From the NCBI GenBank assembly GCA_903917565.1, contig CAIXBB010000018.1:1-64000 (forward strand): a stretch of 64,000 bases of DNA, in the 5' to 3' direction. This stretch comes from an uncultured cyanobacterium (GTDB taxonomy: Bacteria > Cyanobacteriota > Cyanobacteriia > PCC-6307 > Cyanobiaceae). The notes beneath the pieces are model-generated. The model made no database searches, had not been told where the DNA came from, and worked only from the letters and a program-made list of their open reading frames with translations. Positions 52,645 to 61,739 of this stretch are shown here, one piece after another. Numbering within the stretch: position 1 is the first letter of the stretch; each line of letters opens with the position of its first letter. Position numbers and translations under genes: made by a program.

Positions 52645-54753
52645 TCAGGAGCGGGCGATGGGTGGGCCGGAATCGGCCCCGTCGCCGCTGAGCAGCACGA
52701 AGAGCACCACCACCGAGCGGGCCTCCACCCGGTAGTGGGAGGCGGTGACCGCAGGCGCGCTCCCCCAGTCGCTGATGTCGAGCGGGGAGGGCAGGGCGGT
52801 GTCGATCCACAGGCGCCAGGGGATGCCGCCCCCGTCGGCAGGCGGCAATTGGAACTCGAGACCCTCCCAGAAGGCGTTGGCGATGCAATGCAGCCGGAAA
52901 CGGTTGTCGTAGCTCGTGATGCGCACGGCGAAGGAGCGGGACGACTCCCCCCAGTCCGGTTCGTGGAGAGCAACGCCGTGCCAGTCGATGTGGCTTTTGA
53001 GCAGCAGATCGTTGAGGCTCAGTTGCCGCTGACCGATCACGATGTCCCGCCGCATCCGGTGGGCAATCAGCTCCTTCACGAACCGGTGAAGGGAAGCGTG
53101 GCGTGCCGTCAGACTCCAGTCGAACCAGCTGATCTCATTGTCCTGGCCGTAGGGATTGTTGTTGCCCTGCTGGGAGCGTCCCACTTCATCCCCCATGGTG
53201 AGCATGGGGGTACCGATGGCCAAAATCAGCAGGGTGAAGAAGTTACGGATCTGTTTCTGGCGCAGGGCCAGAACCCGGGGATCGCTGCTGGGTCCTTCCT
53301 CCCCACAGTTCCAGCTGGCGTTGTCGTCGGCACCGTCGCGATTCTCCTCGCCATTGGCGTCGTTGCGCTTGGTGTTGTAGGCCACCAGATCGGCCAGGGT
53401 GAAGCCGTCATGGCAGGTGATGAAGTTCACGCTCTGCTCCGCCTCCCGCTCTTCGTGGCCATAGATGTCGGGGCTGCCAAGCATCCTCAGGGCCGCCATG
53501 GGCACCTGGCCGGGATCACCCCTGAGGAAGCGGCGGATGTCATCGCGGAAGCGGCCATTCCATTCCTGCCAGCTGTCACCGATGAAGCTGCCCACCTGGT
53601 AAAGGCCGGCCGCATCCCAGGCCTCCGCAATCAGCTTGGTACCGGCCAGGCGCGGATCGGTCTCGATGTCCCACAGCACCGGAGGGAGAGGCGTGGGCCG
53701 GCCATCCTCGTCGCGGGCCAGCACCGAGGCCAGATCAAAGCGGAACCCGTCCACATGCATGTGCTTCACCCAGTAGCGCAGGCTGTGGCGGATCAGCCGT
53801 CGCACGATCGGATGGTTGGCGTTGAGCGTGTTGCCGGTACCGCTGAAATTGGCATAGCGGCTCCGATCCGCCTCCAGGAGGTAGTAGGCCTCGTTGGCCA
53901 GACCTCGAAAACAGAAGCTGGGCCCACGGTGGTCGCCTTCGGCGGTGTGATTGAACACCACATCGAGGATCACCTCGATGCCCGCCCGGTGCAGGGCCTT
54001 GACCAGATCGCGGAATTCATCAAGGGGTCCAAGCGGATCGGAGCGGGAGCTGTAACCGGGGTGGGGTGCGAACAGGGAAATCGGCGAGTAACCCCAGTAG
54101 TTCGTCCTGCCGGGCGGGGCATCCAACGGATCGAACTGGAACACCGGCAGCAGCTCCACGGCCGTGATTCCGAGGTCGTGAAGGTAGGGAATCTTTTCAA
54201 TCAGACCGGCATAGGTGCCGGCACGTTCCGGCGCCACGCCGGAACTGGGGTGACGCGTGAAGCCGCGTACATGGAGCTCGTACAACACGGTTTCCCGGCG
54301 GGGCCTGCGCAGGGGTTGGTCGTCTCCCCAGTCGTACAGGCTGGGATCGGCCACCACGCTCTTCATGGCCGTCGCCAGGTCTCCAGCACCGGAGCGTCCG
54401 GCGTGGCGTCGGTAGCCGGGGGGCGTGACCACCGCCAGGCCGTAGGGATCCAGGAGAAGGTTGTTCCCATCGAAGCGGAGACCGCGCTCGGGCTGCCAGG
54501 GGCCATGCACGCGATAGCCATAGATCTGGCCAGGGCCGAGCCCGGTGATGTGGCAATGCCAGTAGTGGTAGGTGCGCTGCCCCACCGGATCCAACGCGAC
54601 GACAAGGCCAGGGACGGCGTCGTTCTCCCGATCGAAGAGCAGCAGTTCGACCCGGGTGGCGAATTTGGAATAAACGCAGAAGTTCACCCCGTCCGGCGTC
54701 ACCGCGGCGCCGAGGTGGGCGCTGCTGCCATTAGAAACCTGTCCCACAGTCAT
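52645..54753 (-). CDS. glgX: Glycogen debranching enzyme (GlgX/isoamylase)
   Basis: The 702-aa GH13 enzyme hydrolyses alpha-1,6 branches of glycogen. It has an N-terminal CBM48 domain (GVNFCVYSKFATRVELLLFD), the (beta/alpha)8 barrel with LDVVFNHTAEGD, nucleophile Asp in VDGFRFDLAS, acid/base Glu in LIAEAWDAAGLY and the HD pair in FITCHDGFTLADL, then a C-terminal beta domain. Its substrate is stored glycogen, so it complements the sucrose genes further upstream in carbon mobilisation. The gene is divergent from the TerB-like gene at 54926. Confidence 0.95.
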   Translation of the reverse strand: MTVGQVSNGSSAHLGAAVTPDGVNFCVYSKFATRVELLLFDRENDAVPGLVVALDPVGQRTYHYWHCHITGLGPGQIYGYRVHGPWQPERGLRFDGNNLLLDPYGLAVVTPPGYRRHAGRSGAGDLATAMKSVVADPSLYDWGDDQPLRRPRRETVLYELHVRGFTRHPSSGVAPERAGTYAGLIEKIPYLHDLGITAVELLPVFQFDPLDAPPGRTNYWGYSPISLFAPHPGYSSRSDPLGPLDEFRDLVKALHRAGIEVILDVVFNHTAEGDHRGPSFCFRGLANEAYYLLEADRSRYANFSGTGNTLNANHPIVRRLIRHSLRYWVKHMHVDGFRFDLASVLARDEDGRPTPLPPVLWDIETDPRLAGTKLIAEAWDAAGLYQVGSFIGDSWQEWNGRFRDDIRRFLRGDPGQVPMAALRMLGSPDIYGHEEREAEQSVNFITCHDGFTLADLVAYNTKRNDANGEENRDGADDNASWNCGEEGPSSDPRVLALRQKQIRNFFTLLILAIGTPMLTMGDEVGRSQQGNNNPYGQDNEISWFDWSLTARHASLHRFVKELIAHRMRRDIVIGQRQLSLNDLLLKSHIDWHGVALHEPDWGESSRSFAVRITSYDNRFRLHCIANAFWEGLEFQLPPADGGGIPWRLWIDTALPSPLDISDWGSAPAVTASHYRVEARSVVVLFVLLSGDGADSGPPIARS

Positions 54754-54925
54754 CGTCAGATCCTCGCATCGGGCATCACCAAGGAGCGTGTCCCAGGCAG
54801 CTTGACGGAAGAGCTTGCATGAACTCCAGAAGGCAAAAGATGCTGCTGGCAGGCGGAAGCGTTGGACTTGGAGTTTACCAAGGTTTGTGTCGCAGTGGCT
54901 TCATGATTCATAGAGAGGAGCTGCA

Positions 54926-55372
54926 ATGAATGCAAACGAACAGGGATGCACCATGACCCCCGCCGAGGCCTTCGCCGCCATTCCTCTGGCCGCCGTTTGC
55001 TGCGACAGCAACTTCGGCCGTGAGGAGGCACACATCCTCAAGGAACAGTTGATCCATCGCTCCCCTTACAAGAACATGACGCCGCTGGCCTTCGGCGAGC
55101 TCATTGATGGACTTCTGCACCTCTTCCGCCGTGATCACTGGCAGGAACTGATCCGCCAGGCCGTGCCGGCCCTCACTGCCGCACAGCAGGAGTTGGCCTA
55201 CGGCCTGGCCGTTCAGCTGGTGTTCTGCGATCGGGTGGTGAAGCCGGAGGAGGCCACCTTCCTCACCACCCTGGGCAACGAGCTTTCCCTGCCACCGGGC
55301 CGGGCCGCCCAGATCAAGGAGGTACTGGCAATGCTGCAGCGCGATGTTCTGATCGGTGAACCTGGTGCCTGA
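54926..55372 (+). CDS. TerB-like protein, copy 2
   Basis: The 148-aa helical protein has TPAEAFAAIPLAAVCCDSNF, EAHILKEQLIHRSPYKNMTP and a second helical half ELAYGLAVQLVFCDRVVKPE with EEATFLTTLGNELSL. The two-repeat, acidic-helix architecture and the 'AEI/LVF ... D ... EE..FL..L' pattern are shared with the gene at 43400. A good Shine-Dalgarno (AGAGGAG) precedes ATG 54926. The ldh-like gene begins inside its last codons (17-base overlap), so the two are coupled. Confidence 0.75.
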   Translation: MNANEQGCTMTPAEAFAAIPLAAVCCDSNFGREEAHILKEQLIHRSPYKNMTPLAFGELIDGLLHLFRRDHWQELIRQAVPALTAAQQELAYGLAVQLVFCDRVVKPEEATFLTTLGNELSLPPGRAAQIKEVLAMLQRDVLIGEPGA

Positions 55373-56405
55373 TCTCACCCCGGCCGTCGGCGGCTCCTCA
55401 GCCGCCCCGTTCTGCAACCTGCTGCTGCCCACCGGCGCCCAGGCGCGGGCACGCACCCTCCCCGGCCGCAAGGTGGTGATCGTGGGCTGCGGCGCCGTGG
55501 GCATGGCCTGCGCCGTGGCGATCCTGCACCGAGGCTGCCAGGAGGAACTGGTGCTGGTGGATGTGGCCCACGAACGGCTGGAGGGGGAGGTGATGGACCT
55601 CTGCCATGGCCTGCCTTTCCTGCCCCGCACCGACCTGAGGGCCGGGACCGTGGAGGAGGAGGGCCGGGATGCCGATCTGGTGGTGATCACCGCCGGTGTG
55701 GCCCAGCAGCCGGGCCAGTCGCGGCGGGAACTGATCGAAGGCAATGCCGCCCTGTTCCGCAGGCTCCTGCCGCCGATCGCCCTCCACTGCCCCCGGGCGG
55801 TGCTGCTGGTGGTGAGCAACCCGGTGGATGTGCTGACCCACATCGCCGGCCAGCTGAGCGGCTTCCCTGCCCACCGGGTGATCGGTTCGGGCACGGTGCT
55901 CGATTCTGCGCGCTTCCGCATGGCCATCAGTCGCCGTCTCGGGATCGATCCCCACGACGTCCAGGCCTGCGTGATCGGCGAACACGGCGATTCGGAGGTG
56001 CCGGTCTGGAGCCGGGTGATGGTGGCCGGATCGGGACTGATCGATGGCGGCTGGGAAGGCAGCCGCACCCTGGCGGATCCAGAGCTTCAGGAGTTGTTCC
56101 ACGGCGAGGTGCGCCAGGCGGCCTACGAGATCATCCGGCTCAAGGGCAGCACCTCCTGGGCGATCGGGCTGGCCACCGCCGAGATTGTGGAGGCGGTGCT
56201 GCGCAGCAAGGACCAGATGCTCACGGTGAGCAGCCGCAGCCACGGCCACTACGGCCTGCCCGATGTCTGCCTCAGCCTGCCCACGATCGTCAACGACAGC
56301 GGCGCGGCCGCCCTGGTGCAGATGGCCCTCACCGAGCGGGAGATGGCACAACTGCTGAACAGCGCAGAAGTGCTGCGTGGGATGCTCGACGAGGCGGGGT
56401 TCTGA
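55356..56405 (+). CDS. ldh: L-lactate dehydrogenase
   Basis: The 349-aa NAD-dependent 2-hydroxyacid dehydrogenase has the Rossmann motif VVIVGCGAVGMACAVAI, NAD loop with specificity segment AGVAQQPGQSRRELIEGN (Gln rather than the Arg of malate dehydrogenases, and the substrate Arg), VLLVVSNPVDVLTH, VIGSGTVLDSARFR and the catalytic His in GEHGDSEVPVWS. It reduces pyruvate to lactate, a fermentative or redox valve reaction rare among picocyanobacteria. Translation starts at GTG 55356. It is convergent with cpcA. Confidence 0.9.
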   Translation: MNLVPDLTPAVGGSSAAPFCNLLLPTGAQARARTLPGRKVVIVGCGAVGMACAVAILHRGCQEELVLVDVAHERLEGEVMDLCHGLPFLPRTDLRAGTVEEEGRDADLVVITAGVAQQPGQSRRELIEGNAALFRRLLPPIALHCPRAVLLVVSNPVDVLTHIAGQLSGFPAHRVIGSGTVLDSARFRMAISRRLGIDPHDVQACVIGEHGDSEVPVWSRVMVAGSGLIDGGWEGSRTLADPELQELFHGEVRQAAYEIIRLKGSTSWAIGLATAEIVEAVLRSKDQMLTVSSRSHGHYGLPDVCLSLPTIVNDSGAAALVQMALTEREMAQLLNSAEVLRGMLDEAGF

Positions 56406-56442
56406 GGCGATGGGGATGGGACAGCCGGAAAGAATCACCCAC

Positions 56443-56466
56443 AAAAAGGGGCCCTGCAAGGGCCCC
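56443..56466 (-). terminator. Rho-independent terminator of cpcBA
   Basis: On the minus strand a GC-rich stem (GGGGCCC with GGGCCCC, plus-strand bases 56448-56466) has a small loop and is followed by TTTTT (56447-56443). It lies 26 bases after the cpcA stop and should end the phycocyanin transcript. It may also stop read-through from ldh. Confidence 0.85.
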
Positions 56467-56491
56467 CGATGATCTTCCGTGTGGGTGGGCT

Positions 56492-56983
56492 TCAGATCAG
56501 TGCATTAATCGCGTAGTCGATATAGTTGTTGGCGATGACGCCGGGGTCGCCCGAGATGCCGTGGTTGGCCTTGATGTAGTTCAGGGCTTCCACGTACCAG
56601 GAGGGGGAGAGCTCGAAGGCACGGTTGATTTCATCGAGACCGGCGATCAGGTACTCATCGAGGGGGCCGGTGCCGCCGGCGACCAGGGAGTAGGTGATGT
56701 GACGCAGGTAGTAACCGATGTCACGGGAGCACTTGGCCTTGCCGCGGGCGTCGGAGGCGTAGTTGTTGCCCTGCAACTGGGTGGTGTAGGGGAACTTGTT
56801 GTAGACAGCCTGGGCAGCACCGTTCACGAGGGAATCGGCATTAGCGGTCAGGGCACGGGCGGCTTCGAGGGCGTTCTTGGCGCGCTCGTAGCGACCGAAG
56901 GCGGCGTTCAGCTCGGTGTTGCTGAGGTACCGGCCCTGGGAATCGGCGGCAGCAACGGCTTCGGTGAGGGGAGTCTTCGACAT
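56492..56983 (-). CDS. cpcA: Phycocyanin alpha subunit
   Basis: The 163-aa phycobiliprotein pairs with CpcB and carries one phycocyanobilin on the Cys84-equivalent in [20 protein letters not shown]. Other landmarks are [20 protein letters not shown] and [19 protein letters not shown]. It is a structural component of phycobilisome rods on the thylakoid surface. It lies 52 bases after cpcB in the normal cpcB-cpcA order. No linker or lyase genes follow. Confidence 0.97.
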   Translation of the reverse strand: MSKTPLTEAVAAADSQGRYLSNTELNAAFGRYERAKNALEAARALTANADSLVNGAAQAVYNKFPYTTQLQGNNYASDARGKAKCSRDIGYYLRHITYSLVAGGTGPLDEYLIAGLDEINRAFELSPSWYVEALNYIKANHGISGDPGVIANNYIDYAINALI

Positions 56984-57035
56984 GAAGGGAGGAATCGCAG
57001 AGGTGAATGGGTGAAACGCCAGCGGCCCCGGAGGG

Positions 57036-57557
57036 TCAGCTGACGGCGGCGGCGGCGCGGTCGAAGTAGGTGCCGATCTCAGAGGCCAGCGCGGAGCAGT
57101 CCCCCTGGGTGATGCCGTTGCGGTCGAGCACCAGATCGATCGCCGCGCCCTTGATCAGGCGAACGCCTTCGGCCACCGAAGCTCCAGGCACGCCCAGGGC
57201 CAGATAGGTCTCGCGCAGCCCGTTGAGGCAGCGGTCCTCGAGGACGGAAGCATCACCGAGATAGACCGCGTACGTGACATAGCGGAGGATGATGTCGAGG
57301 TCGCGCAGGCAGGCGGCGACGCGACGGTGGGTGTAGGCATTGCCGCCTGGCGCGATCAGGGCTGGCTGTTGGGCGAACAGCTCGCGGGCTGCGTTTGTGA
57401 CGAGGCTGGAGGCGCTGGAGGTGATCCGATTCACGGCATCCAGACGCTTGAAACTGTCGGCGACGACGCCGGAGAGAGCATCCAGCTGGCCGGAATTGAG
57501 GAACTCGCCGCGGACATCTGCCTGGGCGATGAGCTTGGTGAAAGCGTCGTAGGTCAT
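57036..57557 (-). CDS. cpcB: Phycocyanin beta subunit
   Basis: The 173-aa protein has both bilin sites: Cys84-equivalent in [12 protein letters not shown] and Cys155-equivalent in [13 protein letters not shown]. It forms the alpha-beta monomer with CpcA. The start at ATG 57557 gives the classical [15 protein letters not shown]-terminus; a longer open frame upstream is not coding. The preceding 170 bases hold a promoter and a 5' UTR. A diverged second cpcB lies at 47673. Confidence 0.97.
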   Translation of the reverse strand: MTYDAFTKLIAQADVRGEFLNSGQLDALSGVVADSFKRLDAVNRITSSASSLVTNAARELFAQQPALIAPGGNAYTHRRVAACLRDLDIILRYVTYAVYLGDASVLEDRCLNGLRETYLALGVPGASVAEGVRLIKGAAIDLVLDRNGITQGDCSALASEIGTYFDRAAAAVS

Positions 57558-57616
57558 GACAGTGACTACTTCTCCCGATTTGGGGATGTGGTTGTTTGAA
57601 AAATGCGAGTACCACT

Positions 57617-57636
57617 CCGGCCGAAAGATCCGGCCA
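57617..57636 (-). promoter_or_regulatory. Hairpin in the cpcBA 5' leader
   Basis: Within the leader between the promoter and the cpcB ATG, CCGGCC and GGCCGG-type arms (around 57617-57636 on the plus strand) form a GC-rich stem with a short AT-rich loop. It is not followed by a T run, so it looks like a stabilising or regulatory mRNA structure rather than a terminator. Phycocyanin mRNAs are usually abundant and stable. Confidence 0.35.
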
Positions 57637-57708
57637 CAAGGGTTCATCGCTTACAGACATTCTCGGCACCAAGGGACTGAACTTCCCCCATTGACTTCAC
57701 AAAGAGTC

Positions 57709-57736
57709 ATCGTAATCACGGTCATTGTAGTTTCAA
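57709..57736 (-). promoter_or_regulatory. Putative sigma-70-type promoter of cpcBA
   Basis: On the minus strand TTGAAA (57736-57731) and TACGAT (57714-57709) are separated by 16 bases, fitting -35 and -10 boxes. The predicted transcript starts about 145 bases before the cpcB ATG. The -35 box is inside the 15-base sequence GTAGTTTCAACCACA (57727-57741), which recurs exactly at 62169-62183. Confidence 0.6.
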
Positions 57737-57741
57737 CCACA

Positions 57742-58007
57742 ACGCTGAATGTGAGCTCCAGAGTCTGATCCGGAAAAGGAAGAACAATGCGGCCCGCTGT
57801 CGTAGTCCTGACCACTCCATCTTGAACCGACGCTTACAAGGTCTTGCCCAGATCTGCGGACAGGCCGAAGTGATGGGTACGGCAACCGAAGGCGTTCTCA
57901 CGGCTGAATCAGAGGCTCACCGATCGTGGTCCAGGGGTCGTTGGTCGGGGCATCGCGCTTCCGTTCGGTCGGAAACACCCCCCGCTGGCCTCCACCGGGA
58001 CGCAAGG
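57742..58007. other. Intergenic region upstream of the cpc promoter
   Basis: About 270 bases between the cpc promoter and the end of the cysteine desulfurase gene hold no convincing gene. A 26-codon minus-strand frame (GTG 57980 to stop 57898, ending IGEPLIQP) is too short to call. No clear terminator for the desulfurase operon was found here. Confidence 0.4.
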
Positions 58008-59711
58008 TCAAGCAGCCAGTCGCCGCAACGCGGCCACCAAGGCCTCCACGTCGGTGTGGGTGTTGTAAAGGCCCAGCGTCGCCCGCACGGTGCTCTCCAC
58101 CCCGAAGCGGCGCAGGATCGGCTGGGCGCAATGGTGCCCCGCGCGCACAGCGATACCCTCCTGATTGAGGGCCGAACCCACCGCCTCGGGAGCCTGCCCA
58201 TCGAGCAGAAACGAGAGCACACCAGCCTTGTGATCCGCGCGGCCAAACAGTCGCAAGCCGGGAATGCCAAGCAGCAGAGGAGTGGCATAGGCCAGAAGAT
58301 CCTGCTCAGCGCGCTCGATCGCAGCCATGCCGATCCTTTCCACATACTCCAGGGCCGTGGCCAGAGCCACGGCGTCAGCGATGTTGCCGGTACCGGCCTC
58401 GAAGCGATGGGGGGCATCCTGGTATTGGGTGCGCTCGAACGTCACGTCGCGGATCATGTTGCCGCCCCCCTGCCAGGGAGGCATCGACTGCAGCAGCTCC
58501 CGCTTGCCGTAGAGCACGCCGATGCCGGTGGGTCCGTAGATCTTGTGACCCGAAAACACATAGAAATCCACGCCCAGGGCCTGCACATCCACCGGCGTGT
58601 GGGCGATGCCCTGGGCCCCATCCAGCAGGACCCTGGCACCATGCCGATGGGCGATCGCGATCATCTCCTCAACGGGCGGAAACGTTCCGAGGGCATTGGA
58701 GACCTGGGTGAAGGCCGACAGCTTCGTGCGGGAGTTGAACAGACGCTCGTACTCCTCCAGCATCACCTGGCCGGTGTCATCCACCGGGGCGATCCGCAGC
58801 CGGACCTCCTTCTCATGGGCCAATTGCTGCCAGGGCACGATGTTGGCATGGTGCTCCAGGTGCGTGAGCACGATCTCATCGCCCGCCTCAATGTGACGTC
58901 GACCCCAAGATTGCGCCACCAGATTGATGCCTTCGGTGGTGCCACGCACGAAAACGATCTCCTCGCTGCTGGCGGCATGCAGAAATCGGGCACAGGTCGA
59001 GCGGGCCTGCTCATAGGCCTCGGTGGCGCGAGCCGCCAGTTCATGGGCCGCCCGGTGGATGTTGGAGTTTTCGCTGCGGTAGAAACGCTCCAGCCGTTCG
59101 ATCACCGCCCGTGGCTTCTGGGTGGTGGCGCCGTTGTCGAGCCACACCAGTTGCCGCCCGTGGATGCGCTCCTGCAGGATCGGAAAGTCGCGCCGGAGGT
59201 AGGCCGGATCGAGGGGTTGCGCTGCTTGAGAAGCCTGTGGCGCCAGCCCCAGCGGCGAGAGCCCACGGGGTTCCGGGGCAATGGCATCGGGTTGGGACAG
59301 CGCTGACTGGAAGAGGTCTGAAGGGGGATTGACCCGGTCTGCCATGAAGTAGAGCCGATCCATCGCCACGGGGAACTGACTGTTCACCCCCTGCAACGAA
59401 GGCAAGGAATGGGGAATTTCGATGGCGACGGGCGTCAGTGTCCGAGGATCCACCCGTTCAGGCGCAGCCTGGGGAGAGAGCTGGGTGGCGGAGACGTCAT
59501 CGCGGAGGTGCCGATCCACATGGAGTTCGGATCCTTGCGAGCTGGCCTGAGACAGTGCTTGGTCGGGTGAATGAACGTCCGATGCTGCAAGTGACTGGGC
59601 GTGGATCAGGCTCGCCAGACGGCCCAGCTCCTCCTCACTGGGAAAACCGGTCGGGATCGCATTCTCGGTGCTGGCCCCATAGTGATCAGCGGAATTCATG
59701 CTTGTAGTCAT
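58008..59711 (-). CDS. Cysteine desulfurase cargo of the encapsulin (SufS-type with N-terminal extension)
   Basis: The 567-aa protein joins a low-complexity N-terminal extension of about 165 residues (Ser/Ala/Gln/Pro-rich, with the short helical motif EEELGRLASLIHAQ) to a SufS-type desulfurase. PLP lysine K390 is in FSGHKIYGPTG, catalytic C528 in RAGHHCAQP, and HLEHHANIVPWQ binds PLP. In PCC 7942 the homologous extension is the encapsulation signal that loads the enzyme into the SrpI shell. The enzyme releases sulfur from cysteine as a persulfide. Its ATG lies inside the end of the encapsulin gene (26-base overlap); ATG 59699 is an alternative. Confidence 0.95.
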   Translation of the reverse strand: MTTSMNSADHYGASTENAIPTGFPSEEELGRLASLIHAQSLAASDVHSPDQALSQASSQGSELHVDRHLRDDVSATQLSPQAAPERVDPRTLTPVAIEIPHSLPSLQGVNSQFPVAMDRLYFMADRVNPPSDLFQSALSQPDAIAPEPRGLSPLGLAPQASQAAQPLDPAYLRRDFPILQERIHGRQLVWLDNGATTQKPRAVIERLERFYRSENSNIHRAAHELAARATEAYEQARSTCARFLHAASSEEIVFVRGTTEGINLVAQSWGRRHIEAGDEIVLTHLEHHANIVPWQQLAHEKEVRLRIAPVDDTGQVMLEEYERLFNSRTKLSAFTQVSNALGTFPPVEEMIAIAHRHGARVLLDGAQGIAHTPVDVQALGVDFYVFSGHKIYGPTGIGVLYGKRELLQSMPPWQGGGNMIRDVTFERTQYQDAPHRFEAGTGNIADAVALATALEYVERIGMAAIERAEQDLLAYATPLLLGIPGLRLFGRADHKAGVLSFLLDGQAPEAVGSALNQEGIAVRAGHHCAQPILRRFGVESTVRATLGLYNTHTDVEALVAALRRLAA

Positions 59712-60615
59712 GGAATTTGTCTACTTCAACATTCTCGAGCACAGCAATGGCGTCTTCGGTGAGAACGGCCAGAGAGCAGTAGAGAGAGATCAGATAGGAG
59801 GCGATCGCCTTGCGTCCAATACCCATGAACTTCACCGAGAGTCCCATGCCCTGCTCACCCGGGAGACCAGGCTGGTAAAGACCCACCACCCCCTGGCGAG
59901 CCTCGCCCGTACGCAACAACAGAATGCTGCTTCGGCCAGCTTCAATCTTCAGCTTGTCGCTGGGAATGATCGGCAGGCCCCTCCAGGTGATGAAGGGCGA
60001 GCCATAGAGAGTGACTGTGGCAGGAGGCACGCCTCTGCGGGTGCATTCCCGACCGAAGGCGGCGATCGTGCGAGGGTGAGCCAGGAAGAAAGCCGGCTGC
60101 TTCCACACCTTGGTGATCAGTTGATCGAGATCATCAGGGGTGGGAACCCCGGAGAGAGGCTGGAGGCGCTGGGAGGAGATGACATTATTGAGAAGACCAT
60201 ATTCCTTGTTATTGATCAGCTCGCTTTCCTGGCGCTCCTTGATCGTTTCGATCGCCAGCCTCAGCTGTTGCTGGATCTGATCATGGGGATTGCTGTAGAG
60301 ATCGGAGATTCGAGTGTGAATATCGACTGTTGTCGTGACGGCACTGAGAAAGTACTCACGGGGATCTTCCTCATAATCAACAAAGGTTTCCGGAAGGTCA
60401 ATTTCGTCGCGTTGTGAACAGGCCGTGAGCACCCGTGACTCGTCCTTGACCTTGTTGACTCTGTAGATACCGGCCTCAACGCCCACCCAGGAGAGCATCG
60501 GCACCAGCCAACGGGGCGAGATCCCCAGCAGTTGGGGGACCGTCTTGGTGGCATTCGCTAGCTGGCGTGCCGCCGCGTCGCCTAAGGCCAGGTGGGATGA
60601 CTTGTTGGTTGCCAT
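59686..60615 (-). CDS. srpI: Family 2A encapsulin shell protein (SrpI)
   Basis: The 309-aa protein is a HK97-fold nanocompartment shell. It is strongly similar to the SrpI of Synechococcus elongatus: AARQLANATKTVPQL, VDIHTRISDLYSNPHDQI, ERQESELINNKEYGLLNN, AFFLAHPRTIAAFGRECT, GVPPATVTLYGSPFITWRG and EQGMGLSVKFMGIGRKA are nearly unchanged. Sixty copies form a T=1 shell that holds cysteine desulfurase. Between it and the serine acetyltransferase gene lie 118 AT-rich bases (TATAAC-like elements), so an internal promoter is possible. Confidence 0.97.
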   Translation of the reverse strand: MATNKSSHLALGDAAARQLANATKTVPQLLGISPRWLVPMLSWVGVEAGIYRVNKVKDESRVLTACSQRDEIDLPETFVDYEEDPREYFLSAVTTTVDIHTRISDLYSNPHDQIQQQLRLAIETIKERQESELINNKEYGLLNNVISSQRLQPLSGVPTPDDLDQLITKVWKQPAFFLAHPRTIAAFGRECTRRGVPPATVTLYGSPFITWRGLPIIPSDKLKIEAGRSSILLLRTGEARQGVVGLYQPGLPGEQGMGLSVKFMGIGRKAIASYLISLYCSLAVLTEDAIAVLENVEVDKFHDYKHEFR

Positions 60616-60733
60616 GGAGATTCGAACTAGGAGTGAACAGGACTGAACTCAGATGACTCGATCGGACTAGCCTCAAACCCTCACAAATGGGGTGGTTATA
60701 TTGCTGCCAAATAAATGCAGAGAATGAAAATCT

Positions 60734-61738
60734 TCAGATGCCTCCGCCTTCTCCAAACGTTTCCGAGAGGGCCTTGGCCTGGGTGATGGTCGTGCCCGGT
60801 GGGATGCTGCTCGTTAACCAGACATTGCCACCAATCGTGGATCCCCTGCCGATCGTCACCCTTCCCAGAATCGTAGCTCCGGAATAGATAACGACATCGT
60901 CTTCAACAATCGGATGCCGAGCCTCACCCTTCACCAGATGGCCATGCTCATCAACGGGAAAATGCTTGGCACCGAGGGTGACGGCCTGATACAGACGCAC
61001 ATTTCGCCCGATGATGGACGTTCCTCCGATCACCACGCCCGAGCCATGGTCGATGAAGAAGCTGTCGCCGATGAGAGCGCCGGGATGAATATCCACGCCG
61101 GTGGCAGAATGGGATAACTCGGCAATGATGCGAGCCACCACAGGTGCCCCAAGGGTGTGAAGAGCATGGGCGAAACGATGATCGGTGATCGCCTTCATGC
61201 CTGGGTAGCAGACAAGCACCTCCTCGATACTGCTGGCGGCAGGGTCACCGCGAAACGCCGCATGAAGGTCGGAGTCGAGCTGGGAGCGAATGCGTGGAAG
61301 TTGCTTGGCAAAAGCAACCACAATGGTCGTGGCCTGCTGATCAAGAGTTGGGTCCTGCATGCCGCCATTGGACCGGGATCGACGGGCCTCGAATTCAATT
61401 CGAACCTGATGACGCAGCTCCCGAAGGCTGGTGTCGAGAGTATGGCCGACGAAGTGGTCGGTGGCCGTCGATGAGCTTGGGCCACCCATCAGATCGGGCT
61501 CAGGCAACCCCAGGCGATGAGGATAGAGGGAGGCTCTCAGTCCGACAAGGACCCGCTTCAGGGCATGGGTTGAAGGCAAGGGAGCTAGGGTGTTCGGATG
61601 TTGCCAGAGAAGCGGAGACTGCTCCCGGATGTCACGGAGGGAGTCGACAATTCCTGCCAGATTCAAGCCCTGATCTCCCATGCCATCATCCTCATCGAGA
61701 AGGGATAGGGACCGGAAGTGGCGCGCGGAGGTGATCAC
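60734..61738 (-). CDS. cysE: Serine O-acetyltransferase (EpsC/CysE type)
   Basis: The 334-aa enzyme makes O-acetylserine for cysteine synthesis. It has an N-terminal helical domain and a left-handed beta-helix with hexapeptide repeats (GVDIHPGALIGDSFFIDHGS, VVIGGTSIIGRNVRLYQAV, VVIYSGATILGRVTIG). The catalytic His-containing segments IHPGA and HGSGVVIG are present. GTG 61738 lies one base after the rhodanese stop, pointing to coupled translation; ATG 61681 would give 315 aa. The usual C-terminal Ile that binds cysteine synthase is present (EGGGI), consistent with a CysE-CysK complex. Confidence 0.92.
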   Translation of the reverse strand: MITSARHFRSLSLLDEDDGMGDQGLNLAGIVDSLRDIREQSPLLWQHPNTLAPLPSTHALKRVLVGLRASLYPHRLGLPEPDLMGGPSSSTATDHFVGHTLDTSLRELRHQVRIEFEARRSRSNGGMQDPTLDQQATTIVVAFAKQLPRIRSQLDSDLHAAFRGDPAASSIEEVLVCYPGMKAITDHRFAHALHTLGAPVVARIIAELSHSATGVDIHPGALIGDSFFIDHGSGVVIGGTSIIGRNVRLYQAVTLGAKHFPVDEHGHLVKGEARHPIVEDDVVIYSGATILGRVTIGRGSTIGGNVWLTSSIPPGTTITQAKALSETFGEGGGI

Positions 61739-61739
61739 G

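Noticed and set aside
57898-57980. 26-codon minus-strand ORF ending IGEPLIQP near the cpc promoter
   Set aside because: Too short, GTG start without clear ribosome-binding site, and overlaps no conserved element I recognise.
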